From: an uncultured Pelagibacteraceae bacterium
GTDB lineage: Bacteria; Pseudomonadota; Alphaproteobacteria; Pelagibacterales; Pelagibacteraceae
Assembly: GCA_902571135.1 (NCBI GenBank)
Contig: CACGAU010000005.1
Location: 39,743 to 103,742, forward strand
Length of the DNA stretch: 64,000 bases
Reading direction: 5' to 3'
Under the pieces are notes generated by a model, which was not told the DNA's origin, did no database searches, and worked only from the letters and a program-made list of their open reading frames with translations. Of the stretch, positions 33,853 to 44,333 are shown piece after piece (positions within the stretch are counted from its first letter, which is position 1; each line of letters opens with the position of its first letter). Position numbers and translations under genes: made by a program.

Positions 33853-35246
33853 GATAATAATTTAGGTAATTCTCGCATCCAGGTTGAAATTGTCCCCGCA
33901 CCCATTCCTATAACAATTTTTTTTCCAAATATGTTTGCTTTAATAAATTTTGCTAATTGAAATTTATCATCTACTAAAAATAGCTGGACTCTTGAGTTTT
34001 TAATTATTTCTTTCGCAAAATTTATATAACTAAATCCAAGATGTAATTTTTCTCCAGCGGTATATATGGGAAATAAAATAACTTTATCTGCATCTTTAAA
34101 AGCAAAGGTAAATTCTTTTTTTAAATCTTTTAATCTTGATATTCTATGTGGTTGAAAAATACATATTTTTTCATACTCTTTATAAACATTCTTCACACCA
34201 TCTAATACTTCTCTAATTTCTGTAGGATGATGAGCATAATCATCATAAAAATCCACATTATTAAAATTGAAAATTTTATTAAATCTTCTTTGAACCCCTT
34301 TAAAACTTTTGAGTCCTTTTTTTATATTATTAATTGGCAGACCGACAGTTAAGGCTAATGCAGCTGCGGCTACAGAATTTTTAATGTTATGATTTCCCAA
34401 TAATGGAATTTTGAATTTTTTTATTATTTGGTTTTTTTTATTAGGGAGTTTTATATTTAAATCAAACTCAGAGAATTCTTTTAATTGTTTTATATTTTTA
34501 ATACAAAAATTTGATTTTTTATCCAAACCATATGTATAGAAGTTTTTATTTTTGATATTTTTAATTAAATTTCTATTATTTTTATCATCTAGACAAATAA
34601 ATGATTTTCCAAATGAGGGGACTTTATTAACAAAATTTTCAAAATATTTATTTAATTTATCCATAGTGCCATAATAATCCATATGCTCTCGATCTATGTT
34701 AGTGATGATTGAGTATGTTGGAGGTATGTAAACAAAACTTCCATCAGACTCGTCTGCTTCTAATATAGACCAATCACTATTTCCAAGCTTTGCCGAATTA
34801 TTAATCGAATTTATTACTCCACCATTGATGATTGTGGGATCAATTTTTGTCTCTTGAAATATAGAAGCTATCAATGATGTTGTAGTGGTTTTGCCGTGTG
34901 ATCCAACTACTACAATATTTTTTGTTAAAGAGACAATATTGGCTAACATTTCTCCTCTTTTATATATAGGTAATTGCTTTTTTTTGGCCGCAAGAAGCTC
35001 TGGATTATTTTTTTTAATAGCAGAAGACACAACTAGGATAGTCCCCTTTTCTATATTTTGTTTCTTATGTCCAATGAAAACTTTTATTTTTTCTTTTCTT
35101 AATCTTTCAATATTTTTATTATTTGCAATATCGCTGCCTTGAACTTTAAAACCTTTACCCTTCATAATAAGTGCTAAGCCACTCATACCTATTCCACCTA
35201 TTCCTACAAAATGTATAAGTTCTGTTTTTGCTAATTTAATCTTCAT
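33849..35246 (-). CDS. murC: UDP-N-acetylmuramate-L-alanine ligase
   Basis: A 465-residue Mur ligase that adds the first L-alanine. The N-terminal domain has HFVGIGGIGMSGLA for UDP binding, then the P-loop VVGSHGKTTTTS, ILEADESDGSF, ITNIDREHMDYYGTM and the C-terminal YDDYAHHPTEIREVL typical of MurC. All catalytic segments are present. It overlaps murG by 11 bp at its start and murB by 4 bp at its end, as expected for tightly coupled translation in this cluster. Confidence 0.96.
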   Translation of the reverse strand: MKIKLAKTELIHFVGIGGIGMSGLALIMKGKGFKVQGSDIANNKNIERLRKEKIKVFIGHKKQNIEKGTILVVSSAIKKNNPELLAAKKKQLPIYKRGEMLANIVSLTKNIVVVGSHGKTTTTSLIASIFQETKIDPTIINGGVINSINNSAKLGNSDWSILEADESDGSFVYIPPTYSIITNIDREHMDYYGTMDKLNKYFENFVNKVPSFGKSFICLDDKNNRNLIKNIKNKNFYTYGLDKKSNFCIKNIKQLKEFSEFDLNIKLPNKKNQIIKKFKIPLLGNHNIKNSVAAAALALTVGLPINNIKKGLKSFKGVQRRFNKIFNFNNVDFYDDYAHHPTEIREVLDGVKNVYKEYEKICIFQPHRISRLKDLKKEFTFAFKDADKVILFPIYTAGEKLHLGFSYINFAKEIIKNSRVQLFLVDDKFQLAKFIKANIFGKKIVIGMGAGTISTWMRELPKLLS

Positions 35247-36300
35247 TAATAATATTTAATATTTTTTGATTAACATTATTCCATGTATTTTGATAATTTA
35301 ATTTCTGTAAATTATTTTTTTTTGTCACGTAATCCTGGCTTTTATTTGTCAATTCTAATAAAAATTTCTCAAATTTTTGGTCGTCAAAATTTTTTTGATC
35401 AATTATCCAACAACAATCCTGTTCCTCATAATATTTTGCATTTTCATACTGGTGATTATCTTTTGATGACGGAAGTGGTATTGCTATAAATGGAATATTT
35501 AAAAAAGATAGTTCAGCTAAACTTGAGGCACCTGCTCTCGTTATGCATAAATCTCCCTGTTTTAAAACTTCATTAAGATTGTGATCAAAACTGAAAACTC
35601 TACTTTCAATATTATTTTGAGAATAAAAATTTTTTAAAAAGTTAATATTTTTCTCACTTGTTTGATGAATAATTTTTATAGAAACCTGTTTTGCTATACT
35701 CACAAAAGATTTATTTAGAAGCTCATCAAAGATTTTTGCACCCTGGCTACCTCCTATAATTATAATTGTGAATAAATTATCAGTTTTTTGATACGCGCTG
35801 GTTTCGTAATATTCTTTTCGTATCAAAGGTTTGATAGTAGTTAATTTGTGATTAATTCCAGATGGTAAATTAATTAAATTCTTTGAATAACAAATTAATT
35901 TTCTTGAAAAATTTAAAAAAAATTTATTTGCTCTTCCAAGAACCATATTTGGTTCAATTAAAAGAATATTAATTCCTAATATTTTTGCTGCCAAACATAT
36001 TGGCAAAGACATATACCCACCTGTGGAAATTAAAATTGAAACATTATTTTTTTTTAAAATAAAAAAAGATTTAACAGTTAGAAAAAGTATTTTTAAAAAT
36101 GAAAAAGGAAGTAGAAAGTAATTATTTAATTTTGGAGTGTTGATTACAAATACTTTGTAATCCTTGTCTAAATATGCAAGGCCTCTTATATCAGTAGTAA
36201 TCAAGGTTTCATATGTATTCTTTAAATGATTATAAATTGTAATTGCTGGTATCACATGACCTCCAGATCCACCTGTAGAAATTAGAACTTTTTTTGTCAT
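35236..36300 (-). CDS. murG: Lipid II synthase MurG
   Basis: A 354-residue GT-B glycosyltransferase (GT28) that adds GlcNAc to lipid I on the inner face of the membrane. It shows the N-terminal glycine loop STGGSGGHVIPA, a second glycine-rich STGGYMSLP, the interdomain IIIGGSQGAKIF, and the donor-binding ITRAGASSLAELSFLNIPFI region with the conserved Glu. It ends one base before ftsW starts upstream. Assignment is firm by motif and position. Confidence 0.95.
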   Translation of the reverse strand: MTKKVLISTGGSGGHVIPAITIYNHLKNTYETLITTDIRGLAYLDKDYKVFVINTPKLNNYFLLPFSFLKILFLTVKSFFILKKNNVSILISTGGYMSLPICLAAKILGINILLIEPNMVLGRANKFFLNFSRKLICYSKNLINLPSGINHKLTTIKPLIRKEYYETSAYQKTDNLFTIIIIGGSQGAKIFDELLNKSFVSIAKQVSIKIIHQTSEKNINFLKNFYSQNNIESRVFSFDHNLNEVLKQGDLCITRAGASSLAELSFLNIPFIAIPLPSSKDNHQYENAKYYEEQDCCWIIDQKNFDDQKFEKFLLELTNKSQDYVTKKNNLQKLNYQNTWNNVNQKILNIINED

Positions 36301-37425
36301 TTATTGAGTTATTTTTCTTTTTGTTAAATTTAAAATTATCCCACCTAATATTGACGTACTTATTATCGATGAACCACCATAACTTAAAAAAGGCAATGTC
36401 ATTCCAGTAGTTGGAAATAATCTTATATTAACCCCGACATGAATAGTGGCCTGCATTAATATTAAACTAATAGATCCGATTAAAATAAGTTTAATTTTAT
36501 CATTTGTCTCAAAACTTATTTTTTTAAAAACCATATAAATTAAGATCAAAAACAATAATAATATTAACATTATGGCAACAACACCAAACTCTTCAGAAAT
36601 TACTGAAATAATGTAGTCAGTATGAGCTTCAGGAACTCTATTTTTAAGAACTCCTTCGCCTATACCTTTTCCAAAAAAGCCTCCGCTTGTAATTGACTCT
36701 ATCGCCTTATCAGATTGGAAATTATGAGTGCCTGTTTCTCTATTAAAAAATGAAAAAATACGTCCCTGAATATAATCAAACCTTGGAACATAAATAACAA
36801 GATAAGCAAGTAAAGATGCACCAGCAATAAATATTGCTAAAAGAATATATATATTAATTCCTGATGTGAAGATTAGAGCTGCCCAACAAAATACCACTAA
36901 TAAAGTTTGGCCAATATCAGGTTGGGCTATTAAAAGTAAAGAAATGACAGATATCAAAATAATAGATATCAAATACTTAAACAAAATATTTGACTTAATA
37001 TCACATAGAATAGTTGCTAAAATTATTATCAAAAAAGGTTTTAGAACTTCTATGGGCTGAAATCTTGGTAAGAAAAATAAGTCTATCCATCTTTTAGATC
37101 CCTTAACTTCCACACCAATGAATGGCACTAAAAATAAAAAAATAAGTGAAATAAAAAAAAGAATAATAGAGTATTTATATAATTTATCTGAATTTAATAA
37201 GGAAAATATAAAAATAAGAAATATTCCAATTAACACATAAATCAAATGTTTAAAAAAGAAGAAATAACTGTTGGTATCTAACTTATCAGAAGCTATTAGA
37301 GAAGTTGAAACTAAAGAAAAAAATAATCCAATAATAAATAATAAACTTATTAGTAAAAAAATAGATTTATCTATGTTTTTCCACCACTGATAATAAAATT
37401 TATAAATAAAACTATCGCTTTGCAT
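36301..37425 (-). CDS. ftsW: SEDS peptidoglycan glycosyltransferase FtsW
   Basis: A 374-residue polytopic protein of the SEDS family with about ten helices. It carries the signatures KGSKRWIDLFFLPRFQPIE, AQPDIGQTLLV (the catalytic Asp region), a long periplasmic loop with GFFGKGIGEGVLKNRVPEAHTD, FAVISEEFGVV-like ISVISEEFGVVAIM, and TTGMTLPFLSYGGSS near the end. It polymerises septal glycan with FtsI, encoded upstream in the same cluster. Its position between murD and murG is the standard one, which favours FtsW over RodA. Confidence 0.95.
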   Translation of the reverse strand: MQSDSFIYKFYYQWWKNIDKSIFLLISLLFIIGLFFSLVSTSLIASDKLDTNSYFFFFKHLIYVLIGIFLIFIFSLLNSDKLYKYSIILFFISLIFLFLVPFIGVEVKGSKRWIDLFFLPRFQPIEVLKPFLIIILATILCDIKSNILFKYLISIILISVISLLLIAQPDIGQTLLVVFCWAALIFTSGINIYILLAIFIAGASLLAYLVIYVPRFDYIQGRIFSFFNRETGTHNFQSDKAIESITSGGFFGKGIGEGVLKNRVPEAHTDYIISVISEEFGVVAIMLILLLFLILIYMVFKKISFETNDKIKLILIGSISLILMQATIHVGVNIRLFPTTGMTLPFLSYGGSSIISTSILGGIILNLTKRKITQ

Positions 37426-38710
37426 TTATATACTTTTTAATTATCTGATTAAAATAATACCCTCTATCTTCAAAATTTTTAAAACTATCAAATGAAGCTC
37501 CAGCTGGACTGAAAAAAATAATATTTTTTTTAGATTGTTCAGTATTAATTTCTGAAAAAATAACTTTAAGAGTTTCTTGTAAATTTTTAAAATTTTTAAT
37601 TTTTAATCTATTTTTTAAAATTCTTATAAATTTTCTATGATGTGATCCAAAAATATAAGCTTTGATATTTTTACACTTTATTTTTGATAGTTTAAATTTA
37701 TCTCCTTTTTTTGGAATTCCTCCTAAGATCCAATATGCATCATTTAAATTTTTTAATATATTTTCTGAGGAAGCAAAGCTTGTGGATTTAGAGTCGTTAA
37801 TTATTGTGAGATTTTTTTTATCAAATATAATTTGTTGTCTGAAATCTAGGCCTTTAAATTTATTAATGGTTTGAATTAATTTTTTGTAATTAAGTTTTAA
37901 TTTTGGAGCAATTTTTAATATAAATGATAAATTTTCTTTATTGCCGTCAGATAAAAAATATTTATTAGTAATTTTATTAAACTTTTTATCTATACTTGAA
38001 GTCTGTACTCTGTAAATTTTTGAATTATATTTATTTTTATTTAATTTTTTAGTTATTAGTTCATCCTCTTTTTTTACGTATGCAAGAGATCCTCTTGTTT
38101 GGGATTTTAATAATTTAAATTTTGCATTTACATATTTTTTTAAACTTTTATGTCTCTCAATGTGGTCTGCAGTTATGTTTAAAATTACAGCATATTTTGA
38201 TCTAAATACACTGCTGTAATCTAGCTGATAAGAAGAAGCCTCTATTACAAAGATTGTTTTTTTCGTAATATTTTTTTCTGATAATGCTGGATTACCAATA
38301 TTCCCAATAAGTCTTGAGTCTCTTTTTTGATCGATTAAAGCATCATGTAGAATTTTAGCAGTTGTAGATTTGCCGTTAGTTCCAGTAATCGTAATACTTT
38401 CATTATTATAAAATGAAAACAAAACATCAAGGTCGGTATGAATTTTTTTAAAATTTCTCTTTAAAAAATTCGATAGTTTACAGTTTGAAATATCAATTCC
38501 AGGACTAATAATAATTCTATCAAAATTTATTTTTTGAATTTGCTCTAACTTAATTGTTTTTTTTTTAAGTTTTAATTTAATTTTTTGATTGTCATCAAAT
38601 AAATAAACATCGGACTTGTTTTTTAAAAACTTATAAGATGAAATGCCACTCTTTCCTAAACCATAAATTAATATTTTTTTTCTTAAAAAAATATTATTAA
38701 ATATTTTCAT
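37412..38710 (-). CDS. murD: UDP-MurNAc-L-alanine-D-glutamate ligase
   Basis: A 432-residue Mur ligase adding D-glutamate. I start it at the ATG at 38710, which overlaps the mraY stop as TAATG. An in-frame start at 38767 would add 19 unmatched residues inside mraY. It shows ILIYGLGKSGIS at the N-terminus, the P-loop ITGTNGKSTTAK, VIEASSYQLDY, LNITADHIERH, and a C-terminal INDSKSTSFASSEN with the MurD-type DSKATN motif. It overlaps ftsW by 14 bp. Confidence 0.94.
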   Translation of the reverse strand: MKIFNNIFLRKKILIYGLGKSGISSYKFLKNKSDVYLFDDNQKIKLKLKKKTIKLEQIQKINFDRIIISPGIDISNCKLSNFLKRNFKKIHTDLDVLFSFYNNESITITGTNGKSTTAKILHDALIDQKRDSRLIGNIGNPALSEKNITKKTIFVIEASSYQLDYSSVFRSKYAVILNITADHIERHKSLKKYVNAKFKLLKSQTRGSLAYVKKEDELITKKLNKNKYNSKIYRVQTSSIDKKFNKITNKYFLSDGNKENLSFILKIAPKLKLNYKKLIQTINKFKGLDFRQQIIFDKKNLTIINDSKSTSFASSENILKNLNDAYWILGGIPKKGDKFKLSKIKCKNIKAYIFGSHHRKFIRILKNRLKIKNFKNLQETLKVIFSEINTEQSKKNIIFFSPAGASFDSFKNFEDRGYYFNQIIKKYINAKR

Positions 38711-39795
38711 TATCTTAATTTTAAGGTAGCTAGACCAATCATTGCTAGGATGATAGAGATAATCCAAAACCTAATTACAACTGTAGACTCTGGCCATCCC
38801 TTTTTCTCAAAATGATGATGAATAGGCGCCATTCTAAAAATTCTTTTTCCAGTAAGTTTAAAAGAAATCACCTGAACCATTACTGAAACTGCCTCTAATA
38901 CAAAAAGTCCACCAGTAATAGCTAAAACAATTTCATGCTTTGTAATAATTCCTACTGCACCTAAAGATCCTCCAAGAGATAAAGAGCCTGTATCACCCAT
39001 AAAAATTTTAGCAGGTGGAGCATTAAACCATAAGAAACCTAAACAAGAGCCAATAATTGCGCCACAAAAAATTGATACTTCACCGGTTCCTTCTATGTAG
39101 GGTATTTGTAAATAATTTGAAAATACGATGTTTCCAGTAACATAACTTATAAATGCAAAACATGCTGCAACTAATATTACAGGCACTGTTGCTAGACCAT
39201 CTAATCCATCCGTAAGGTTAACTGCATTAGACGAACCAATAATCACGAATATTGCAAATGGTATAAAAAACCATCCAAGGTTTATAATTAAATTTTTAAA
39301 GAATGGAAAATATAAATTATTTAAGTCTTGATAATCATTTAAATAAACAAAAAAAGTTACACCAATAATTGCTAATATTATTTGTGAAGTTATTTTAAAC
39401 TTTGAAGAAATCCCTGATGAGTTGCTAAATTTAATCTTCTTAAAGTCATCATATGCTCCTAATAAACCAAAAGTAATTGCTATATAGATACAAAATAAAA
39501 TATTAATATTTGATAAATCTGCCCAAAATATTACTGATACCAACAAGCCAAATAAAATTATTAAACCTCCCATTGTTGGTGTGCCAATTTTTTTAACTAT
39601 ATGGTCTTCAGGTCCATCGTCCCTGATTGGATTTAAAATTTTTTGTTTTGAAAAAAATTGAATAAAAGGACCTCCAATAATCAGCACAATAACCAATGAC
39701 GTAAAAAAAGATAAACCTGTTCTAAAAGTTAAATATTTAAATACATTTAAAAAACTAAAGGTATCTACAAAATTTAATAAAAATTGATAAAGCAT
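38710..39795 (-). CDS. mraY: Phospho-MurNAc-pentapeptide transferase
   Basis: A 361-residue polytopic enzyme of ten helices that links UDP-MurNAc-pentapeptide to undecaprenyl phosphate, making lipid I. Signatures are GTPTMGGLIIL, GAYDDFKKIKFSNSSG with the catalytic Asp pair, VNLTDGLDGLATVPV, MGDTGSLSLGGSLG and MAPIHHHFEKKGWPE. Full length and intact. It follows the MurEF fusion gene directly (adjacent stop and start) in the classic murF-mraY-murD order. Confidence 0.97.
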   Translation of the reverse strand: MLYQFLLNFVDTFSFLNVFKYLTFRTGLSFFTSLVIVLIIGGPFIQFFSKQKILNPIRDDGPEDHIVKKIGTPTMGGLIILFGLLVSVIFWADLSNINILFCIYIAITFGLLGAYDDFKKIKFSNSSGISSKFKITSQIILAIIGVTFFVYLNDYQDLNNLYFPFFKNLIINLGWFFIPFAIFVIIGSSNAVNLTDGLDGLATVPVILVAACFAFISYVTGNIVFSNYLQIPYIEGTGEVSIFCGAIIGSCLGFLWFNAPPAKIFMGDTGSLSLGGSLGAVGIITKHEIVLAITGGLFVLEAVSVMVQVISFKLTGKRIFRMAPIHHHFEKKGWPESTVVIRFWIISIILAMIGLATLKLR

Positions 39796-42639
39796 TTAAC
39801 GTAATCCTTTCAGGTCTTTTACTATGTCGTTGAATCCTGTCGCAAGTGAGGCTTTAATCATTAAATAATCATTATTATTTAAATCTTTTCTGATCAATTC
39901 AATAATTTGAGATTTATTTAATAAAATCTGTCCTTTTTTGGCTTTTGAAATGCTTTCAAATATTATGGATGCCATTTTACCTTTCACAAATACTTTATCT
40001 ATATTGGTTTGATTAATTATTGGAGCTATAGATTTATGAAGTTTTTTAGAGTGACTACCCAGCTCTAACATGTCACCAATAAGTAAATATTTACTTGATT
40101 TTTTTGAGTTTATTTTATCAAAATTTTTTATTGCTGATTTTAATGATAGAGGATTTGAATTATAACTTTGATCAATTAAATTAATTTTTTTATTATTAAT
40201 TTTTAATACAGAATGATCTCCCCTTCCTTCAGGAATTTTAAAATTTAGAAAAATATTTTCATTTAGCTTGAATATATTTTTATAAATACTGATAACTGAT
40301 AAAGCAGCAAGTGTATTGTATATATTATTATGAAAATCGTTAGATAATGCAAAATACTTTTTTTTATTATTTAATCTAATATTAATTCTAAAATTTTTTC
40401 CAAAGGGCTGTATATTAATTAATTTAATGTCTGATTTCAGACTTTTAATTCCAAAAGAAACTACTTTAATTTTATTTTCTATGGCAATTTTTTTATGTAA
40501 TTGAAAAAAGCTGTCATCTGCATTTAATACAACATAGCCATTAGGCTTTATATTGTTAATAATTTCAGATTTTGCTAAAGCAATTTTTTTAATATTTTTA
40601 AAATTTTTAGCATGTGCGTAATTTATATTTGTTATCACGCCAACATCTGGTTTTATAATTTTTGATAAATAATCAATTTCACCTTTTTTATCCATTCCAA
40701 TTTCTAAAATTCCAAATTCATCATTTTGTTTTAAATTAAAAAGACTTAAAGGAACTCCAAATTTATTGTTATAAGATTTTGGAGAAATACTTACTTTTGA
40801 AATTTTACTTAATACATTACCCAACAATTCTTTAAGTGTAGTTTTGCCACAACTGCCAGTGATAGCTATAATATTTGTATCAATACTTTTTCTAAAAGTT
40901 TTTGAAACATCTGTTAAGAATTTTAAAGTATTTTTTACTTTAATCTGACGACTTTTATTTAATTTATTTTGGATTTTATTTACTACAGCTAACGATGCTT
41001 TTCTTTTGAATGATTGTGCAACATATTTATTACCGTCATTTTTTTTACCTCTAATAGCAAAAAAAATATCGTTTTTAGTAACTTCTTGAGAATTAATTCT
41101 TGCCGTTTTTAAAGATGTGGAGGGAGATAATTTTTTAATTTTAACTACCTCTTTAACCACATTTAATTTTAAATTATTCGATAAAGTTTTATTTTTATTC
41201 TTAATAGCATTTAAAATTACTTTTCTATCTGAAAAGAAAATTTTTTTATTTCCAATATCTTGTGTTTTCTCATGGCCTTTTCCAGCGACTAACAAAATAT
41301 CACCTGAATTCAAATTATGAATAGCTTTTTTTATTGCTATTGCTCTATTAGAAATTTCTGTAATTCTTTTTTTTTTGATCCCTTTTTTTATATCTCTTCT
41401 TATTTTTTGAGGATTTTCAAATCTAGGGTTATCATTTGTTAGAATAATACTATCTGCAAAACTACTAGCTATTTTTCCCATTTTTAATCTTTTATTTTGA
41501 TCTCTATTTCCACCACAACCGAATAGCACTGTGATCGCTTTATTAGGAAATTGTTCTCTAAGATTTAAAAGGCACGTTTTTAAAGCATCAGGTGTATGAG
41601 CATAATCGAGAATTACTTTTGATTGATTTTTAATTTTACCTATTTTTTCAAATCTTCCTTCAACTGGTTTCAATTTTGGAATTGTATTTAAAATTTTATT
41701 TAAACTTACACCGCTAAATTTTGCAGCAATTATTGCCATTAAAACATTTTTTAATTGTACTTTTCCTATTAAATTTAAATTTAGATCCTGTATTGAACTA
41801 TTTAATTTAATTCTTAGAACTTGCCCCTCTCCTTTAAAGTCATAAGATAAAAGCTCTAGATTATTTTTCTTATCATTTAGTGTATGCAATTTTAATTTCT
41901 TATTAATTGTAATTTTTTTTATATTTTTAAACTCTGGAATTAATTGATCTGTAATTACATTGCCTCTTTTTTGAATTAGTTTTTCAAATAAATAAAGTTT
42001 TGCTTTTAAATAATTTTTTAAATTTTTATGATAATCAAGATGATCCTGGGATAAATTGGTAAATATACCTGAATTAAACTTCAAACCATCTAATCTATTT
42101 TGTTTCAAACCATGACTTGAGGCTTCCATGATTACATTTTCTATTTTTTGAGTTTTTAACTTAGTCAAAATTTTAGCTAATTTAATTGGATCTATTGTAG
42201 TATTAGATAAATTCAAATTAATTCTTTTTGATTTAACACCTAATGTACCAATTGAAGCAACTTTTTTATTATTTAATTTTAATAATTGATAGTAAAAATC
42301 AGCAACTGACGATTTTCCATTTGTGCCTGTAACTGCAATCAAATTTTTTGGTTTTTTATGATAAATTTTGAAAGCAGTTTCAGCTAATAATTTTCTTATA
42401 TTACTTGTATAAATATATAAAATTCCATTTTGAAAATCATTTCGTTTTTTTTCAGTTACAATAATTTTAGATCCTTTTTTAACTGCTTCTGGAATAAATT
42501 TATTACCATCAAAACTATTGCCTTTGATTGCAAAAAAAACATTATTTTTTTTTATGCTATTTGTGTCAAATGAAATTCCTGAAAAATAAAAATTTTTATA
42601 ATTTTTGTTTATGTTGTGAAAATAATTTCCTAAGAGCAT
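39796..42639 (-). CDS. MurE-MurF fusion: two consecutive UDP-MurNAc-peptide ligases in one chain
   Basis: A 947-residue protein holding two complete Mur ligases. Residues 1 to about 482 are MurE: P-loop VTGTNGKSS (103-111), MEASSHGL, LSQDHLDYH, LDYAHTPDAL, and DNPR at 403-406, the signature of enzymes adding meso-diaminopimelate. Residues from about 488 are MurF: ARINSQEVTKNDIFFAIRG, P-loop ITGSCGKTT (593-601), LEIGMDKKGEIDYL, NINYAHAKNF and DQSYNSNPLS, which adds D-Ala-D-Ala. No stop or frameshift separates them. The linker is short and lysine-rich. The fusion would hand the tripeptide intermediate from one active site to the next. It sits between ftsI and mraY, where separate murE and murF normally lie. 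Confidence 0.95.
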   Translation of the reverse strand: MLLGNYFHNINKNYKNFYFSGISFDTNSIKKNNVFFAIKGNSFDGNKFIPEAVKKGSKIIVTEKKRNDFQNGILYIYTSNIRKLLAETAFKIYHKKPKNLIAVTGTNGKSSVADFYYQLLKLNNKKVASIGTLGVKSKRINLNLSNTTIDPIKLAKILTKLKTQKIENVIMEASSHGLKQNRLDGLKFNSGIFTNLSQDHLDYHKNLKNYLKAKLYLFEKLIQKRGNVITDQLIPEFKNIKKITINKKLKLHTLNDKKNNLELLSYDFKGEGQVLRIKLNSSIQDLNLNLIGKVQLKNVLMAIIAAKFSGVSLNKILNTIPKLKPVEGRFEKIGKIKNQSKVILDYAHTPDALKTCLLNLREQFPNKAITVLFGCGGNRDQNKRLKMGKIASSFADSIILTNDNPRFENPQKIRRDIKKGIKKKRITEISNRAIAIKKAIHNLNSGDILLVAGKGHEKTQDIGNKKIFFSDRKVILNAIKNKNKTLSNNLKLNVVKEVVKIKKLSPSTSLKTARINSQEVTKNDIFFAIRGKKNDGNKYVAQSFKRKASLAVVNKIQNKLNKSRQIKVKNTLKFLTDVSKTFRKSIDTNIIAITGSCGKTTLKELLGNVLSKISKVSISPKSYNNKFGVPLSLFNLKQNDEFGILEIGMDKKGEIDYLSKIIKPDVGVITNINYAHAKNFKNIKKIALAKSEIINNIKPNGYVVLNADDSFFQLHKKIAIENKIKVVSFGIKSLKSDIKLINIQPFGKNFRINIRLNNKKKYFALSNDFHNNIYNTLAALSVISIYKNIFKLNENIFLNFKIPEGRGDHSVLKINNKKINLIDQSYNSNPLSLKSAIKNFDKINSKKSSKYLLIGDMLELGSHSKKLHKSIAPIINQTNIDKVFVKGKMASIIFESISKAKKGQILLNKSQIIELIRKDLNNNDYLMIKASLATGFNDIVKDLKGLR

Positions 42640-42641
42640 TA

Positions 42642-44333
42642 TTAATTAACCTCTATATATTTTGTGGCTAAAATAGGCCCAATTTTGTCTATCACCTTTC
42701 CAGCTACTTCTACTGAAGTCCATCCAGCAGTATTAAAAAGTGTGCCCTTCCAACCTCCGTCTCGATGTCTATATTTATAATAATAATCTTTAGATTTTTG
42801 TGGACCATCTAACATTACAACAAAAACAAACTTTGGATTTGAAGTTGGGAAAATTGACGCGAAAGTATTCACTTTCCCTTCTGAATATACTCCATCTAGA
42901 ACTTTATCTGCTGTTCCTGTTTTGCCTCCAATTTCATAATTAGGAACATTTGCTAATTTTGCCGTTCCCTCTTCAGTGCTAACTATTTTTCTTAAAGCCG
43001 AAACTACTTGCTCAGAAACACCTTTGTTTAATAACCTTGTTCCTTTTGCATGTTTTTCTAAATTTTTATTAATAAGGGTTGGGTTAATTTCAAAACCACC
43101 ATTAGATAAAATTGCATATCCTTTTGCCAACTGAAGAATTGTAGTTGCTATTCCATGTCCATAAGATGCTGTAGCTAATTTACATTTGCTAAATTCATAG
43201 TTTTTTTGTGGCGCAACTTCCTCTATATCAAATGTTATTTGACTAAGGATTCCTACTTTTTCTAAAAATGTTTTAAATTTTTCAGGACCAATTTTTTGTG
43301 CAATTCTTACAGACCCTATATTACCTGACCTAATTAAAATTTGCTCTGCAGTTAAATTAGATGGAATTTTATTGTCATATTCCCTTATTGGGAAACCATA
43401 ACAACTTAATGATTTTGGTAAATTTAAAAATTCTGTTTTGGGCTCTATTAATTTATCATTAAGAGCATTTGCAAATGTAAAAGTTTTAAGTACAGAACCA
43501 AGTTCATATGTTCCTTTAGTTACCCTATTAATATAATTTACATCCGTAATATCTTGTCTTTCATTTGGATTGAAATCTGGCAAAGAAACTAATGATAAAA
43601 TATTGCCATTATTAACTTCCATTAAAATAGCTGCACTACCTTTGCTTTTAAAAATTTCCTGATATTTAATTAATTCTTTTCTAATTAAAAATTGAATATC
43701 TTTATCTAATGTAAGTTTAATTGAATCTTTAGATTTTCTAAGTTCATCATTCAACGATTTTTCTAATCCGGAAATACCGTTGTTGTCATCATCTATCTGA
43801 CCTAAAACATGACTAAAAAGATTTTTTTGTGGATATATTCTTAAAACTCTTTCTTCTGGAACTAAAGATTTGTCTCCTAGTTTCATTATTTTTTCATAAT
43901 TTTCCTCTGAAATTTTCTTCTCTAAATAAAAAAATTTCTTAGTTTTTATTCTTTTTTTAATTTCATCAAAATTTTTATCAGGAAAAATAATTTTTAAACT
44001 TAGAAGTAATTTTTTTTCATTAATAATATCTGAAGTTCTTAAACCGATGTCAATCGATTTAACTGTCTTTGCTAAATAATTTCCATTAATATCTATAATG
44101 TCTGCTCGGTAAAGCTGATTTTTAGATATAGGAAGATTATTTATTTTTTCAAATTTACTATTTCGCGAACCTAAGTGAACCAGGTGTATTGTGTAAATCA
44201 AATAGACAACAAAAAAAACAAAAAAAATAAAAGCTACACGATTAAATTGAATATTTAATCCATTCTCTTTTTTCTTAAATTTAAAATCACTTTTATAATC
44301 TTCTATAGTTAATTTTGATTTATTATCAGCCAT
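42642..44333 (-). CDS. ftsI: Septal transpeptidase FtsI (PBP3)
   Basis: A 563-residue class B penicillin-binding protein. It has a basic cytoplasmic N-terminus, one membrane helix (about 32-50), a dimerisation domain with YRADIIDINGNYLA, and a transpeptidase domain with all three motifs: SVLK at 280-283 (catalytic Ser280), SGN at 336-338 and KTG at 471-473 in EIGGKTGTADK. It crosslinks septal peptidoglycan with FtsW. Its start overlaps the ftsL stop. Position after ftsL confirms FtsI over other PBP2 types. Confidence 0.95.
   Translation of the reverse strand: MADNKSKLTIEDYKSDFKFKKKENGLNIQFNRVAFIFFVFFVVYLIYTIHLVHLGSRNSKFEKINNLPISKNQLYRADIIDINGNYLAKTVKSIDIGLRTSDIINEKKLLLSLKIIFPDKNFDEIKKRIKTKKFFYLEKKISEENYEKIMKLGDKSLVPEERVLRIYPQKNLFSHVLGQIDDDNNGISGLEKSLNDELRKSKDSIKLTLDKDIQFLIRKELIKYQEIFKSKGSAAILMEVNNGNILSLVSLPDFNPNERQDITDVNYINRVTKGTYELGSVLKTFTFANALNDKLIEPKTEFLNLPKSLSCYGFPIREYDNKIPSNLTAEQILIRSGNIGSVRIAQKIGPEKFKTFLEKVGILSQITFDIEEVAPQKNYEFSKCKLATASYGHGIATTILQLAKGYAILSNGGFEINPTLINKNLEKHAKGTRLLNKGVSEQVVSALRKIVSTEEGTAKLANVPNYEIGGKTGTADKVLDGVYSEGKVNTFASIFPTSNPKFVFVVMLDGPQKSKDYYYKYRHRDGGWKGTLFNTAGWTSVEVAGKVIDKIGPILATKYIEVN

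Noticed and set aside
38711..38767. Longer murD start
   Set aside because: Residues upstream of 38710 lie inside mraY and have no MurD similarity; ATG at 38710 forms a TAATG junction.
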